Below are positions 34,820 to 44,920 of a stretch of DNA of 64,000 bases, in pieces. This DNA comes from Streptomyces populi (GTDB lineage Bacteria > Actinomycetota > Actinomycetes > Streptomycetales > Streptomycetaceae). The DNA lies in contig NZ_KZ626846.1 in NCBI RefSeq assembly GCF_002911015.1, positions 116,359 to 180,358 of the forward strand, written 5' to 3'. Position 1 is the first letter of the stretch. Each line of letters begins with the position of its first letter. The translations under genes and the position numbers were made by a program. Under the pieces are notes generated by a model. It made no database searches, was not told the origin of the DNA, and was given only the letters and a program-made list of their open reading frames with translations.

Positions 34820-37225
34820 ATGTCTCGACTCAGCCGCGAACAGAAGCGGGAACTCAAGCGGCAGCGCTCGGCGGCCGATGCCGGAGGGCAGCCGGCCACC
34901 GGGATGACGCCGATCGAGGTGCACGTACCGGCGTCGGCGGACGCGGCGGCCGGGACCGTGACGCCCGGTGCCGCAGGGGCCCCGAACTGCGCCACGGTCG
35001 GCGGGATGCCGGTCGTGGCCGCGCCCGGCGAGACGGTCCAGGGCGCGATCCTGAACTATCTCCACCGGCTCGCCCTCGCCACCGGTCACCCGGTCCTCGC
35101 CAGCATCCACGACGAACGCATCGGCTACGTCGTGCCGCTCCAGGTGCACGTCGACGGTTCCAGCCGCTACACGGCGGAGCCGGTACGCGTGGCACCGCCC
35201 GCGCAGCCGCAGTCGCAGGAGCGGCGTCCGCACCTTCCGGCGCAGGAACACCGCCACTCCCCGTCCGAGGGCCACTCCCGGCCCCCGGCCGGGAACTTCA
35301 CCGAGCCCCGGCCCCAGGAGCACCGGCCGCAGCCGCAGCCGCCGGCTCCGGAGCGCCGGCCGCAGCCGCCCGCCCAGGAGCGTCGGCGCTTCGAGGAGGG
35401 GGAGCACCCGCAGTCCCCGGCCCAGGCCTACCGCCCGCAGGCCCAGGCTCCGGAGCGGCCCCCGCAGCCGCCGGTTCAGGAGCGTCCACGCTCCGGGGCC
35501 GAGGAGCACCCGCGGCATCCGGCCGGCGATGTTCCGCAGGCGCCGGTCCAGGGGGTGCCGCAGCCGCCGGCTCAGCGGCGTCCGGAGCAGCCGGCTCCGC
35601 CGCTCCCGCCCGTCCCGGCATCCCCCGAGGTCCCAGCCGTTCCGCGCCGGGACAAGGCGACGTACGTCCTGCGCGCGGTACCGGAACCGAACGCGCGACC
35701 TGTCCCGGAGCCGGAGGGCGGAACCCCCTCGGCCCCGGCGACGACACCCGCCCCCGAGCCGCCGGTCCGCCCGGAGCCGGCGGTGACGGCGGAGTTCGTG
35801 CCGCAGCCCGCGCCCGCGCCCGTGCCGCCGGTCCGCCCAGAGTCCCGGCCCGCGCCCGCGCCGGTGCGCGGTTCGGAACCGGCGGTGACCGCCGAGTTCG
35901 TGCCGCAGCCGCAGCAGCCCGTGCCGTCGGCGTCCCCGGAATTCGCTCCCGCCCCGGCGCCGCCGCCCGCGCCCGAATACGTGCCCACGGCGCCGCCCGC
36001 ACTCGAGCCGGCCGCCACCGAGGTGCCCGCCCCGACGGGGGAGTTCGGCCCGGCTCCGGTGACCGGACCCGCCCCGGACTCTGCGGTGACGGGGGAGTTC
36101 GTGCCGCAGCCCGCGCCCGCGCCCGTGCCGTCGGTCCGCCCGGAGTTCCGGCCTGCGCCCGCGCCGGTGCGCGGTTCGGAACCGGCGGTGACCGCCGAGT
36201 TCGTGCCGCAGCCGCAGCCGCAGCCGCAGCCGCAGCCGCAGCCCGTGCCGTCGGCGTCCCCGGAATTCGTTCCCGCCCCTGCGGCGGTGTCCGAGCCGGT
36301 CGCCCCGGCGGACTCCGACGGGTTCGCCGGTACGGGGGCCGCCCAGGGCCCGGACCGGGTGCCCGCGGCCGAGCCCGCCGCGCCCGGTACTCCCACGCCG
36401 TCCACCTTCGTGCTGCGGGCGGTACCGGAGCCGAAGCCGCTGCCCGGGGCCGCGTCGACCCGTGTCCTGCGGGCGGTGCCCGAGTCGGCCGCCGCCGCGG
36501 TGTCCGCCCCGACGGGGGAGTTCGGCCCGGCTCCGGTGACCGGACCCGCCCCGGAGGCGCGGCCTTCCGCCCCGGAGCGCAGGTCCGCTCCCGCGATGGA
36601 GGCCCTGTCGCTGCTGGGCACGGAGCCGGACCCGGACCCGAAGCCCACTCCCGCCCGCGGCTTCGACGCCGTCGCCGAGGCGGTGCTCGCGCCGAGCCCC
36701 CAGGAGGAGGCCGCGCAGCAGGACCCCGCGTCGGCGTTCCTCGCGGAGCCCGTCGCCCGGATCAACGAGGCCGTGAAGATGGGCCGCATCGAGGCCGCGG
36801 CGGGCATGGCGGAGCGCGCCGTCGCGGAGGCGGCGCGGTCGCTGGGCCAGGAACACCCCGAGGTGCTGAAGCTGCGCGAACTGACCGCGTACATCGCCTA
36901 CCTGGCCGGTGACGCGCTCAGGTCGTTCCACCTGTCGCTGGACCTCGCGAGGGTCCGCAGGCGCCACCGGGACAGCGGGGCCGCCTACGGCAACGTCCAG
37001 AGCGCGGCCGCCGCGTGGCGCGCCGTCCGCGATCCCCTCCAGGGCCTGCACCTCGGGCGCGACCTGATCGGCCTGTGGGCCGAGCTCGCGGCCGACGACG
37101 GTCCCGCCGCCGACGACCTCGAACAGCTCGAGTCGGCCCGGACCCGCATGGTCCGCCTCGCGGAACGCGCCCGCGCCGCCGCGGACAACCCGTACGACAG
37201 GACGCCCCGCGCCCACGGTGGGTGA
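34820..37225 (+). CDS. Large proline-rich repeat protein with a TPR-like C-terminus
   Basis: The 801-residue soluble protein begins with a basic helix (MSRLSREQKRELKRQRSAAD) and a small folded domain at about residues 25-115 (GETVQGAILNYLHRLALATG, YVVPLQVHVDG). Residues about 120-640 are disordered Pro/Ala/Glu/Gln sequence with internal duplications. The final 160 residues are helical and TPR-like (PVARINEAVKMGRIEAAAGM, AYIAYLAGDALRSFHLSLDL). No signal peptide or membrane segment is present. It is the third gene of the plus-strand operon, starting 8 bp after the lipoprotein. Its function is unknown; a scaffold or spacer in the secretion apparatus is a guess. Confidence 0.78.
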   Translation: MSRLSREQKRELKRQRSAADAGGQPATGMTPIEVHVPASADAAAGTVTPGAAGAPNCATVGGMPVVAAPGETVQGAILNYLHRLALATGHPVLASIHDERIGYVVPLQVHVDGSSRYTAEPVRVAPPAQPQSQERRPHLPAQEHRHSPSEGHSRPPAGNFTEPRPQEHRPQPQPPAPERRPQPPAQERRRFEEGEHPQSPAQAYRPQAQAPERPPQPPVQERPRSGAEEHPRHPAGDVPQAPVQGVPQPPAQRRPEQPAPPLPPVPASPEVPAVPRRDKATYVLRAVPEPNARPVPEPEGGTPSAPATTPAPEPPVRPEPAVTAEFVPQPAPAPVPPVRPESRPAPAPVRGSEPAVTAEFVPQPQQPVPSASPEFAPAPAPPPAPEYVPTAPPALEPAATEVPAPTGEFGPAPVTGPAPDSAVTGEFVPQPAPAPVPSVRPEFRPAPAPVRGSEPAVTAEFVPQPQPQPQPQPQPVPSASPEFVPAPAAVSEPVAPADSDGFAGTGAAQGPDRVPAAEPAAPGTPTPSTFVLRAVPEPKPLPGAASTRVLRAVPESAAAAVSAPTGEFGPAPVTGPAPEARPSAPERRSAPAMEALSLLGTEPDPDPKPTPARGFDAVAEAVLAPSPQEEAAQQDPASAFLAEPVARINEAVKMGRIEAAAGMAERAVAEAARSLGQEHPEVLKLRELTAYIAYLAGDALRSFHLSLDLARVRRRHRDSGAAYGNVQSAAAAWRAVRDPLQGLHLGRDLIGLWAELAADDGPAADDLEQLESARTRMVRLAERARAAADNPYDRTPRAHGG
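35791..36278 (+). repeat. Two diverged copies of a ~165-bp unit in the proline-rich gene
   Basis: A segment beginning GAGTTCGTGCCGCAGCCCGC at 35792 returns at 36095, offset 303 bp, and stays highly similar through GTGCGCGGTTCGGAACCGGC to GTGCCGTCGGCGTCCCCGGA. In copy 2 an internal CAGCCG hexamer run is expanded by several units. A different unit (CGGGGGAGTTCGGCCCGGCT) occurs at about 36037 and 36513. Confidence 0.8.
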
Positions 37226-37276
37226 GGAACGGCGCGGCCGGGAGGGAACCCGCGCCGCGCCGTCCCCTGCCCGGCG

Positions 37277-37765
37277 TCAGTGGACGCAGAATTCGTTCCC
37301 CTCGGGGTCCGTCATCACGACCCACGCGCCGGAGGGTTCCGCCACCTCCCGCAGCACGCCCGCCCCCAGCGACGTGAGCCGCTCCACCTCCCCGGCGCGG
37401 CGCCCCTCGCCGGGGTGCAGATCGAGGTGGAGCCGGTTCTTGCCCGTCTTGGGCTCGGGAACCCGCTGGAAGAGCAGGCGCCGCCCGAGACCGGTCCCGC
37501 GTTCCTCGTCGTACGGGTCCTCGGGATGCCGTACGGCGATCAGGTCCCGGAAGGCCGGGCGGCCGTGGAAGTCGACGGTGGCCGCGGCCGGCAGGGCGCC
37601 GAGACCCAGCAGCCGCTCGATGAAGGCGCTGTTGTCCTCGACCGTGTAGCCGAGCGCGGCCGACCAGAAGTCGGCCTGCGCGTGCGGATCGGCGGAGTCG
37701 ATGACGAGTTTCCAGTGGACGGGTGCGGGCGCGGGCACGGGGGTCGGCGTCATGGAGCCACTCAT
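37277..37765 (-). CDS. VOC-superfamily (glyoxalase-like) protein
   Basis: The 162-residue protein has the beta-alpha-beta-beta-beta fold of small glyoxalase/bleomycin-resistance relatives: WKLVIDSADPHAQADFWSAALGYTV, LLFQRVPEPKTGKNRLHLDLHP and WVVMTDPEGNEFCVH. Potential metal ligands are His and Glu in these strands. Its substrate is unknown. Start ATG 37765 or 37753 (MTPTPV). It marks the return to ordinary chromosomal genes after the secretion block. Confidence 0.87.
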   Translation of the reverse strand: MSGSMTPTPVPAPAPVHWKLVIDSADPHAQADFWSAALGYTVEDNSAFIERLLGLGALPAAATVDFHGRPAFRDLIAVRHPEDPYDEERGTGLGRRLLFQRVPEPKTGKNRLHLDLHPGEGRRAGEVERLTSLGAGVLREVAEPSGAWVVMTDPEGNEFCVH

Positions 37766-37868
37766 AGTGGTCCCACGGCCGGGCGGGCAAGGTCACGCGC
37801 CGGGGCCGGCCCTCACGCCGTACGAGGACGGGCCCGCACGGTTCGCCCCGGGCGGGCCCGTCCGTCCG

Positions 37869-38954
37869 TCACGAGGTGCCGGGCGAACCGGCCGGACCGG
37901 CTGATCCGGCGGTGACCGCGGCTGATCCGGCGGTGGCCGCGGCGACGGTGGCGGCTGTCGCGACCCCGCCGGGGACGGCTGCGGCCTCGACGCCGGTGTC
38001 CGCCGCACGGACGGGGGCGTCCACGGCACCGGCCGCACGGGCCGCCTCCCGCAGCGCCCGTGCACCCCGCCGCGCGGCGCGCAGCGCGTCGAACGTCAGG
38101 AGCGACAGCGCGAGCCACACCAGCGCGAACCCGGCCCACCGCTCGGCCGGCATGGCCTCGTGGAAGTAGAAGATGCCGAGGAGGAACTGGAACACGGGGG
38201 CCATGTACTGGAGCAGGCCCAGGGTGGACAGCGGCACCCGGATCGCGGCGGCGCCGAAGCAGATCAGGGGTATCGCGGTCACCACGCCGGTCGCCGCGAG
38301 CAGGGCGGCGTGCCCCGGCCCCTGCGCGGCGAACGTCGCGTCGCCCCGCGAGCCCAGCCACAGCAGGTACGCCAGGGCGGGCAGGAACTGGATCGTGCTC
38401 TCGGCGGCGAGCGATTCGAGGCCGCCGAGGTTGACCTTCTTCTTCACCAGGCCGTACGTGGCGAAGGAGAAGGCGAGGCAGAGGGAGATCCACGGCGGAC
38501 GGCCGTAGCCGATGGTCAGGACGAGGACGGCGGCGGCGCCGACGCCCACGGCGGCCCACTGCACCGGCCGCAGCCGCTCCTTGAGGAGCAGCACGCCCAT
38601 CGCGATGGTGACCAGGGGGTTGATGAAGTAGCCCAGTGAGGCCTCGACCACGTGCCCGGAGTTGACCGCCCAGATGTAGACGCCCCAGTTGACGGTGATG
38701 ACCGCCGCCGCGACCGTGATCAGCCCCAGCTTGCGCGGCTGCCGCAACAGCTCGCCCGCCCAGGCCCAGCGCCGCATCACCAGCAGGACGACCCCGACCA
38801 CCGCCAGTGACCACACCATCCGGTGGGCGAGGATCTCGATCGCTCCGGCGGGCTTCAGCAGCGGCCAGAAGAGGGGGACGAGCCCCCACATCCCGTACGC
38901 CGCGAAGCCGTTCAGCAGACCTGTGCGCTGCTCGCTCCTCGACTTCCCGGCCAC
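37869..38954 (-). CDS. rarD: EamA-family transporter RarD
   Basis: The 361-residue membrane protein has ten hydrophobic segments in two EamA repeats. RarD features are present: GFAAYGMWGLVPLFWPLLKPAGAIEILAHR near the start, NWGVYIWAVNSGHVVEASLGYFINPL in the middle, and PLSTLGLLQYMAPVFQFLLGIF in repeat 2. About 60 Ala/Val/Thr-rich residues extend the C-terminus. GTG 38954 is preceded by GAGAGGGAGACG and starts with the family-like AGKSRSEQRTGLLNG. The substrate is unknown. Confidence 0.92.
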   Translation of the reverse strand: MAGKSRSEQRTGLLNGFAAYGMWGLVPLFWPLLKPAGAIEILAHRMVWSLAVVGVVLLVMRRWAWAGELLRQPRKLGLITVAAAVITVNWGVYIWAVNSGHVVEASLGYFINPLVTIAMGVLLLKERLRPVQWAAVGVGAAAVLVLTIGYGRPPWISLCLAFSFATYGLVKKKVNLGGLESLAAESTIQFLPALAYLLWLGSRGDATFAAQGPGHAALLAATGVVTAIPLICFGAAAIRVPLSTLGLLQYMAPVFQFLLGIFYFHEAMPAERWAGFALVWLALSLLTFDALRAARRGARALREAARAAGAVDAPVRAADTGVEAAAVPGGVATAATVAAATAGSAAVTAGSAGPAGSPGTS

Positions 38955-39060
38955 CGGCGTCTCCCTCTCCCACGGTCTCGGACGCCCGTCGCGCCCCGCG
39001 TTCCGGAGCTCCCGTGCGGTCGGGGAACTTCCGTGCATCGTGAAAGCAAGGTAGCGCCGC

Positions 39061-39114
39061 GCACCCCTGCCTGTCATGCCCGTATCGCCATACGGTCATG
39101 ACAGGCAGGGGTGC
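39061..39114. terminator. 54-nt near-perfect hairpin
   Basis: The outer arms 39061-39078 and 39097-39114 are perfectly complementary over 18 bp. An inner CCGTAT/ATACGG stem continues them after one C-T mismatch, with the loop CGCC. It lies 54 nt beyond the stop of the NAD(P)-binding gene and 107 nt upstream of rarD, so it should terminate the former and insulate the latter. Confidence 0.8.
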
Positions 39115-39167
39115 GCCGGACGGGTGCCCGGCACCCGCCGGGACGTCGGTCCTCGTCCGCCGGGGCG

Positions 39168-40022
39168 TCAGCCCTTCAGCGCCGCCGCGACGGACTCGGC
39201 GATCGGGGTGGTCGGGCGGCCCGTGAGGCGGGACAGGTCGCCGGGGGTGGCGGCCAGCTCGCCCTTCTCGATGGAGACGTCGACGCCCGCGAGGATCCCG
39301 GCGAAGGCCTCGGGCAGCCCGGCGCCGGTCAGGATGGAGGCGAAGGCCTCGGGGGAGACGGAGTTGTAGACGATCTCCTTGCCGGTCTGCCGGCTCAGCT
39401 CGGCGGCGTACTCGGCGAAGCCCCACGCCTCGTCGCCGCTCAGCTCGTACGTCGTGTTCTCGTGCCCCTCACCGGTCAGCACCGCGACCGCGGCGGCCGC
39501 GTAGTCGGCGCGCGAGGCGGAGGCGATCCGGCCCGTGCCCGCCGCCTGCACGACGGCGTCGTGCGCCAGCACCGGGGCGAGGTTCTCGGTGTAGTTCTCG
39601 TGGTACCAGCCGTTGCGCAGCAGCGAGTAGGGCAGTCCGGAGGAGAGCAGGACCTCCTCGGTGGCGCGGTGGTCGTCGGCCAGCGCGGCCGTCAGGCCCC
39701 CGGGGGCGCTGGTGTAGGCGAGCAGGGAGACCCCGGCCGCCTTGGCCGCCTCGATGACGACCCGGTGCTGCTGGACGCGGCCCTTGTCGAACTCGTTGCC
39801 CGAGATCAGCAGCACCTTGTCACCGGCGGCGAACAGGCCGTCGAAGGTCTCGGGCGTGTTGTAGTCGGCGACCGCGAGCCGTACGCCGCGGGCCGCGAGG
39901 TCGGCGGCCTTGGACTCGTCCCGCACGACGGCGGTGATCTGCTCGGCGGGGACCTTCTCCAGCAGCTGCTCGACCACGTGACGGCCGAGGTGTCCGGTGG
40001 CTCCGGTGACGACGATGCTCAT
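39168..40022 (-). CDS. NmrA/QorB-type NAD(P)H:quinone oxidoreductase
   Basis: The 284-residue atypical SDR protein has the NAD(P)-binding start MSIVVTGATGHLGRHVVEQLLEK, the acidic end VLLISGNEFDKGRVQQHRVVIEAA, and LLRNGWYHENYTENL in place of the Tyr-X3-Lys motif. These are the features of QorB/YtfG, which reduces quinones with NADPH. ATG 40022 has AAGGAG 9 nt upstream. It is divergent from an HxlR regulator, which very probably controls it, as in other HxlR/QorR-quinone reductase pairs. Confidence 0.9.
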   Translation of the reverse strand: MSIVVTGATGHLGRHVVEQLLEKVPAEQITAVVRDESKAADLAARGVRLAVADYNTPETFDGLFAAGDKVLLISGNEFDKGRVQQHRVVIEAAKAAGVSLLAYTSAPGGLTAALADDHRATEEVLLSSGLPYSLLRNGWYHENYTENLAPVLAHDAVVQAAGTGRIASASRADYAAAAVAVLTGEGHENTTYELSGDEAWGFAEYAAELSRQTGKEIVYNSVSPEAFASILTGAGLPEAFAGILAGVDVSIEKGELAATPGDLSRLTGRPTTPIAESVAAALKG

Positions 40023-40071
40023 GGCGTACATCTCCTTGTGGGGTGCGGATGCACTCACCCTAGGAGCTGCA

Positions 40072-40112
40072 CTAACTGTTGGAAAGTACCCACCTTGAAG
40101 TAAGGTACTGGT
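40072..40112 (+). promoter_or_regulatory. Promoter and operator between the reductase and HxlR genes
   Basis: For the HxlR gene, TTGGAA (-35, 40079-40084) and TAAGGT (-10, 40101-40106) are 16 bp apart. The predicted transcript would then start at or next to the ATG at 40113, giving a leaderless mRNA. The inverted half-sites AGTACC (40085-40090) and GGTACT (40104-40109) overlap this promoter and are a likely autoregulatory operator that also controls the divergent reductase. Confidence 0.55.
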
Positions 40113-40526
40113 ATGGCCGTAAGTATCAAGGCAGCGGACGGGTACGACGCCGGCGAGGCGATGTGCCCCTACCGCCTGGTCCTGGAACACGTCACCAGCC
40201 GCTGGGGCGTCCTCGTCCTGATCGAGCTCCTGGAGCGTTCGTACCGCTTCAGCGAGCTGCGCCGGGCGATCGGCAGGGTCGGGAGGGGGGTCAGCGAGAA
40301 GATGCTCACCCAGACCCTCCAGACCCTGGAGCGCGACGGGCTCGTCCACCGCGACGCCAAGCCGGTCATCCCGCCGCGCGTCGACTACTCCCTGACCGAC
40401 CTGGGCCGTGAGGCCGCCGAGCAGGTGCGGTCGCTGGCGCTGTGGACCAACGAGCGCATGGCCGACGTCGAGAAGGCCCGCAGCGCGTACGACGAGGCCC
40501 GGGGACTCGGGCCCCGGGCCTCGTAG
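40113..40526 (+). CDS. HxlR-family winged-helix transcriptional regulator
   Basis: The 137-residue protein shows the HxlR pattern CPYRLVLEHVTSRWGVLVLIELLE, with the conserved Cys at residue 18 near the N-terminus. The winged helix follows: YRFSELRRAIGRVGRGVSEKMLTQTLQTLERDGLVHRD, then VDYSLTDLGREA. The N-terminal Cys can act as a redox or quinone/aldehyde sensor in relatives. It is divergent from the quinone reductase and presumably represses it. The ATG lies only 7 nt after the predicted -10 box. Confidence 0.92.
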   Translation: MAVSIKAADGYDAGEAMCPYRLVLEHVTSRWGVLVLIELLERSYRFSELRRAIGRVGRGVSEKMLTQTLQTLERDGLVHRDAKPVIPPRVDYSLTDLGREAAEQVRSLALWTNERMADVEKARSAYDEARGLGPRAS

Positions 40527-40544
40527 AACCGTCCGCGGGCGGGG

Positions 40545-41616
<1,072 letters not shown>

Positions 41617-41624
<8 letters not shown>

Positions 41625-43548
41625 CGATGGCCTCCTTGAGAGCCGTGGCGAGCTGCTCAGCCTTGAAGGGCATGCCGTTGACCTGGTTGTAGGAGTGCGC
41701 GTCCACCAGGTACCTGGCCCGCACCAGGGTGGCGAGCTGACCGAGGTTCATCTCGGGGATCACCACCTTGTCGTAACGCCTCAGCACCGCGCCGAGGTTG
41801 CGCGGGAAGGGGTTGAGGTGGCGCAGATGGGCCTGTGCGATGTGGTCCCCGGCGGTGCGCAGCCGGCGGACCGCCGCGGTGATCGGCCCGTAGGTCGAAC
41901 CCCAGCCGAGCACGAGCGTGCGCGCGCTGCCGGTGGGGTCGTCGACCTCGAGGTCCGGCACGTCGATGCCGTCGACCTTGGCCTGTCGGGTGCGGACCAT
42001 GAAGTCGTGGTTGGCGGGGTCGTAGGAGATGTTGCCGCTGCCGTCCTGCTTCTCGATGCCGCCGATGCGGTGCTCCAGGCCGGGAGTTCCGGGGACGGCC
42101 CAGGGGCGGGCGAGGGTCTGCGGGTCGCGCTTGTAGGGCCAGAACACCTCGGTGCCGTCGTCCAGGGTGTGATTGGGCCCCTGGGCGAACTGGACGCGCA
42201 GGTCGGGCAGTTCGTCGAGTTCGGGGATGCGCCAGGGCTCGGAGCCGTTGGCCAGGTAGCCGTCGGAGAGCAGCAGGACGGGCGTCCGGTACATCAGCGC
42301 GATACGGGCCGCCTCCATCGCCGCGTCGAAGCAGTCGGCCGGGGTCCTCGGCGCGACGATCGGCACCGGGGCCTCGCCGTTGCGCCCGTACATCGCCTGC
42401 AACAGGTCGGCCTGCTCGGTCTTGGTCGGCAGACCGGTCGAGGGTCCGCCGCGCTGGATGTCGATGACGAGCAGGGGCAGTTCGAGGGAGACGGCGAGCC
42501 CGATCGTCTCCGACTTCAGCGCCACACCGGGCCCGGATGTCGTCGTCACCGCGAGGGAGCCGCCGAACGCCGCGCCCAGCGCCGCGCCGATGCCCGCGAT
42601 CTCGTCCTCGGCCTGGAACGTGCGCACCCCGAAGTTCTTGTGCTTGCTCAGCTCGTGAAGGATGTCGGAGGCCGGGGTGATGGGGTAGGAGCCCAGGTAG
42701 AGCGGCAGATCGGCCTGCCGGGAGGCGGCGATCAGGCCGTACGACAGGGCGAGGTTCCCGGAGATGTTGCGGTAGGTGCCGGTCGGGAAGGTCTTCGAGG
42801 CCGGCGCGACCTCGTAGGAGACGGCGAAGTCCTCGGTCGTCTCGCCGAAGTTCCAGCCGGCCCGGAACGCGGCGAGGTTGGCGGCCGCGATGTCGGGTTT
42901 CTTGGCGAACTTGGTCCGCAGGAACTTCTCGGTGCCCTCGGTCGGCCGGTGGTACATCCACGACAGCAACCCCAGCGCGAACATGTTCTTGGAGCGCTCG
43001 GCCTCCTTGCGGGAGAGCTCGAAGTCCTTCAGCGCCTCGACGGTCATCGTCGTGAGCGGGACGGGATGGACGTTGTAGCCGTCCAGCGAACCGTCCTCCA
43101 GCGGGCTGGCCGCGTAGCCGACCTTCTGCATCGCCCGTTTGGTGAACTCGTCCGTGTTGACGATGATCTCGGCGCCGCGCGGCACGTCGGCGATGTTCGC
43201 CCTCAGGGCCGCCGGGTTCATGGCCACGAGCACGTTGGGCGCGTCGCCCGGCGTGAGGATGTCGTGGTCGGCGAAATGCAGTTGGAAAGACGAAACGCCC
43301 GGCAGTGTGCCTGCGGGCGCGCGGATCTCGGCGGGGAAGTTCGGCAGGGTCGAGAGGTCGTTGCCGAAGGAGGCGGTCTCCGAGGTGAAGCGGTCGCCGG
43401 TGAGCTGCATACCGTCACCGGAGTCCCCCGCGAACCGGATGATGACCCGGTCGAGCCGGCGGACGTCCTTCGCCCCCGGCGGTTTGCGCTGTTCTCCTAC
43501 GACGGCTTCGTCGGCCTGTTCCGTTGGGCTGCTGACCTTGCTCGTCAC
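41617..43548 (-). CDS. korA: 2-oxoacid:ferredoxin oxidoreductase subunit alpha (gamma-alpha fusion)
   Basis: The 643-residue protein fuses the gamma domain (about 25-215: VIIRFAGDSGDGMQLTGDRF, PAEIRAPAGTLPGVSSFQ) to the pyrimidine-binding alpha domain (about 235-640: GSYPITPASDILHELSKHK, TTTSGPGVALKSETIGLAV, YDKVVIPEMNLGQLATLVRA). This is the usual KorA architecture. The GTG start has AAGGAGG 9 nt upstream. The korAB operon stands near a nuo operon that lacks its NADH module, which makes ferredoxin a possible shared carrier (inference). Confidence 0.93.
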
Positions 43549-43767
43549 TGAACTGGACCTCCTTTGAGGCGGCTGTCCGGGAGTGGCCTTCCCGCAGACC
43601 CTTCCTTTTCCAACCCTACGTCGGTAAGGGTCGCCTTCCTTCGGCCATTCGCATGATGGACGCCGTTCCGAGACGTCCTGATATGCTTATTTGTTATGAT
43701 TTTTTCTGCCGTCGGACCCTTCCTCGAGCGCCCTTCCCCCCGCTCGCCCTCCGGTCCCGCTCGACAA

Positions 43768-43782
43768 CTGACAGACTGTCAG
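43768..43782. promoter_or_regulatory. Palindrome upstream of korAB
   Basis: CTGACAG-A-CTGTCAG is a perfect 7-bp inverted repeat with a 1-nt centre, between the response-regulator stop codon and korA. An AT-rich stretch that stands out from the surrounding GC (43681-43712) lies between it and korA and may hold the korA promoter. It could be an operator; a binding protein is unknown. Confidence 0.4.
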
Positions 43783-43787
43783 TCCCG

Positions 43788-44459
43788 TCAGGAGTTCAGG
43801 TACGTGAGGACGGCCAGAACGCGCCGGTGATCCCCGTCACTTTGTGACAAGCCGAGCTTCTGGAAGATGTTGCTGACGTGCTTCTCGACGGCGCCGTCGC
43901 TGACCACCAGCTGACGGGCGACGGCGGAGTTCGTCCGGCCCTCGGCCATGAGCCCGAGGACCTCCCGCTCCCTCGGCGTCAGCCCGGCCAGCACGTCCTG
44001 CTTGCGGCTGCGGCCCAGCAGCTGCGCCACGACCTCCGGGTCGAGCGCGGTGCCCCCCTGGGCCACCCGCACCACCGCGTCCACGAACTCGCGCACCTCG
44101 GCGACCCGGTCCTTGAGCAGGTAGCCGACACCGCGGCTCGAACCGGCCAGCAGTTCGGTGGCGTAACGCTCCTCCACGTACTGTGACAGTACGAGCACGC
44201 CCAGTCCCGGATGTGCCTTGCGCAGCTGCACGGCCGCGCGCACGCCTTCGTCGGTGTGCGTCGGCGGCATCCGTACGTCCGCGACGACGACGTCCGGCAG
44301 CGCGTCCTGCGCCGCGAACTCGGTGATGGTCTTGATCAGCGCGTCGCCGTCCCCGACCCCCGCCACGACATCATGTCCGCGGTCGGTCAGCAACCGGGTC
44401 AGGCCCTCCCTGAGCAGCACTGAATCCTCGGCGATGACCACCCGCACCCTGTCCTCCAC
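43788..44459 (-). CDS. NarL/LuxR-type response regulator
   Basis: The 223-residue protein has a receiver domain with the acidic pocket [16 protein letters not shown], phospho-acceptor Asp in [10 protein letters not shown] and the switch Lys in [11 protein letters not shown]. The LuxR-type helix-turn-helix is [46 protein letters not shown] 44459 follows GAGGAATC. Its partners are almost certainly the HisKA_3 kinases encoded upstream, though a 460-bp gap with a hairpin separates it from them. The regulon is unknown; the neighbouring korAB or nuo genes are candidates. Confidence 0.93.
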   Translation of the reverse strand: MEDRVRVVIAEDSVLLREGLTRLLTDRGHDVVAGVGDGDALIKTITEFAAQDALPDVVVADVRMPPTHTDEGVRAAVQLRKAHPGLGVLVLSQYVEERYATELLAGSSRGVGYLLKDRVAEVREFVDAVVRVAQGGTALDPEVVAQLLGRSRKQDVLAGLTPREREVLGLMAEGRTNSAVARQLVVSDGAVEKHVSNIFQKLGLSQSDGDHRRVLAVLTYLNS

Positions 44460-44920
44460 GATTCCTCGGCCCCCCAGAGCCCACCCCGGCCGCCCCCGGT
44501 CCCACCGGGTTCGTGCCCGCTCGTACGACAGACCCCAGCATTCCAGCATTCGGACCGGGACGCGCCCGGGCGACGTGAAGAAGGGGTCCGGAGAGGGGCT
44601 GGACCGGACCCGGACGGGTCCGGAGGGGTCCTGCTCGAAGGGTTGATCTTTTTCTGTTCCGGTCGCCAGGCCGGTCGCCCGGTCGCTCCCCGGCGTCCTT
44701 GCCCGGACTTCGGGTCCGGATCACGCACCCGGACCTTGCCCGGATCTCCTCCCCGGGGCGGTTGCGGCCGCCCCGGCGGGGCACCGCGCGACGGGCCGGC
44801 CGCCCACGCCCACGAGGGTGTTCCCCGGTGGGATGCGCGGCGCGGCCACCCGGCCGCACGCGGATGCCCCGGTGGGGTGCACCGGGGCATCCGCGTGCGC
44901 GTGTGCGTACCTGGGGCGTC
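44460..44920. other. Gap between response regulator and first kinase
   Basis: This 461-bp stretch contains a strong hairpin (44856-44898) close to the kinase stop codon and, presumably, the promoter of the response-regulator gene. No gene is supported; open frames here are Arg/Pro/Gly-rich and unlike proteins. Confidence 0.55.
44856..44898 (-). terminator. Perfect 19-bp hairpin after the first sensor kinase
   Basis: Arms 44856-44874 and 44880-44898 match without error around a 5-nt loop. The hairpin begins 22 nt beyond the kinase stop codon on the minus strand and should end that transcript before the response-regulator gene. Confidence 0.8.

Noticed and set aside
18531..37225. An integrative conjugative element
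   Set aside because: No integrase, excisionase, relaxase, replication initiator, tRNA target or flanking att repeat was found, and both borders are ordinary single-copy genes. I keep the secretion interpretation instead.
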